A DNA stretch of 54,099 bases from an uncultured Bacteroides sp. (GTDB lineage Bacteria; Bacteroidota; Bacteroidia; Bacteroidales; Bacteroidaceae). The position numbers were made by a program, and so were the translations under genes. This document shows positions 53,614 through 54,099 of this stretch, in pieces. The stretch spans positions 1 to 54,099 of the forward strand of contig CABMPP010000026.1 in the NCBI GenBank assembly GCA_902388495.1, read 5' to 3'. The notes under the pieces were generated by a model, which worked only from the letters and a program-made list of their open reading frames with translations, was not told the origin of the DNA and did not search any database. Numbering within the stretch: the stretch's first letter is position 1; every line of letters begins with the position of its first letter.

Positions 53614-54099
53614 TCACAAGATAACATTATACAAGTAACCTAATATGATGATAAATAGCGTTATCAAGCCGAAGAAAATTCCAATCAACTTCCAGGTCAT
53701 TACTTTCTTCAGCAATGTAGCTTCGGGCAATGATAAACCCACAACTGCCATCATGAAGGCAATGGCCGTTCCAATAGGAATACCTTTTGCCACAAATACT
53801 TCAATAATGGGAACTATTCCGGCAGCATTGGCATACATTGGTACAGCTAAAACAACGGAAAGAGGAACAGCAAACCAATTATTCTTAGACATATATTGCT
53901 CGAAAAATCCTTCCGGTACATAACCATGCATGAATGCCCCTATACCGATACCTATAATGATATACAAAAGTACCCCTTTAACGATACCCCATGCCTCTTG
54001 AATGATTATCGGTAAACGTTTGATAAAGGGAGTCTTTTCTTTTTTCCACGCATCCGAATCGGATGACGAATGCTGCTGTATCTGCTTCACCCAGTCACT
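53614..54099 (-). CDS. Permease (DUF318/ArsP-like), C-terminal part, cut by window edge
   Basis: The frame is open to the right edge, so only the last 161 residues are seen. After a hydrophilic loop (HSSSDSDAWKKEKTPFIKR) come several membrane segments (VLLYIIIGIGIGAFMHGYVP, FMMAVVGLSLPEATLLKKVM, GIFFGLITLFIIILGYLYN). VPMYANAAGIVPIIE is the signature repeat of the YraQ/ArsP-type permease family. Members export metals, metalloids or organoarsenicals. The substrate cannot be told from this half. The GTG at 54090 in the loop is not the start. Confidence 0.8.
   Translation of the reverse strand, partial: SDWVKQIQQHSSSDSDAWKKEKTPFIKRLPIIIQEAWGIVKGVLLYIIIGIGIGAFMHGYVPEGFFEQYMSKNNWFAVPLSVVLAVPMYANAAGIVPIIEVFVAKGIPIGTAIAFMMAVVGLSLPEATLLKKVMTWKLIGIFFGLITLFIIILGYLYNVIL

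Noticed and set aside
53614..54090. A complete 158-residue permease starting at GTG 54090
   Set aside because: The frame continues to the window edge without a stop, and the GTG lies inside a hydrophilic loop. The gene is cut by the window.

Overview
The window reads as a chromosomal stretch of a gut Bacteroides. The evidence is a SusC/SusD pair, a hybrid two-component system (HTCS) regulator, Bacteroidales lipoproteins, absence of Shine-Dalgarno leaders, and many promoters of the Bacteroides form TTG-N19-21-TAnnTTTG. The glycan locus resembles the characterised xyloglucan utilization loci (XyGULs) of B. ovatus, B. uniformis and B. cellulosilyticus. The species is not determined.

Layout. 1-11 kb is ordinary genome: a cut-off collagen-like DUF4988 lipoprotein, an outer-membrane barrel, a GNAT acetyltransferase, an overlapping HipA-like kinase/DUF3037 pair, a RecQ-like helicase, an exported DUF362 protein, DUF2795, cobalamin adenosyltransferase, a methyltransferase-like protein and a class C serine hydrolase. 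11.0-11.7 kb has no gene. It holds an array of 22-bp repeats and a 160-bp palindromic element. 11.7-35.3 kb is the probable XyGUL: GH95, GH2, GH31, HTCS, BACON-GH5, GH43 (opposite strand), a three-repeat surface glycan-binding lipoprotein, SusD and SusC. Backbone would be cut at the surface by GH5, captured by the binding lipoprotein and SusD, imported by SusC, and its side chains removed by GH95 (fucose), GH2 (galactose), GH31 (xylose) and GH43 (arabinose). HTCS would sense the oligosaccharide. No GH3 or GH9 lies in the window. 35.5-41.5 kb holds a fimbrillin-like lipoprotein, a PAS histidine kinase, an SDR/ABM operon and an AAA-ATPase/nuclease-fold protein.

The most interesting part is 38.2-53.1 kb, an island of small redox and hydrolase enzymes with three paralogous AraC regulators. 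Four promoters (SDR-ABM; flavoprotein-AKR-hydrolase; CMD-cupin; ADH-acetyltransferase-hydrolase-flavodoxin-flavoprotein) carry the same operator: two direct half-sites of form C(A/C/T)GTAAT exactly 21 bp apart, usually with GGGTAC between them. In all four, exactly 30 bp separate the proximal half-site from the TAnnTTTG box, and none has a clear -33 TTG. This is the geometry of an AraC-type activator regulon. Many of the enzymes carry signal or lipoprotein peptides on families that are normally cytoplasmic. Four of them keep an internal Met inside a shared nucleotide context, as if a cytosolic start had been retained. A further operator without promoter or gene at 53.54 kb, plus gene remnants at 47.6 and 53.1-53.5 kb, suggest the island has been rearranged. 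The window ends inside a permease gene.

No tRNA, rRNA, CRISPR array or intact insertion sequence was seen.
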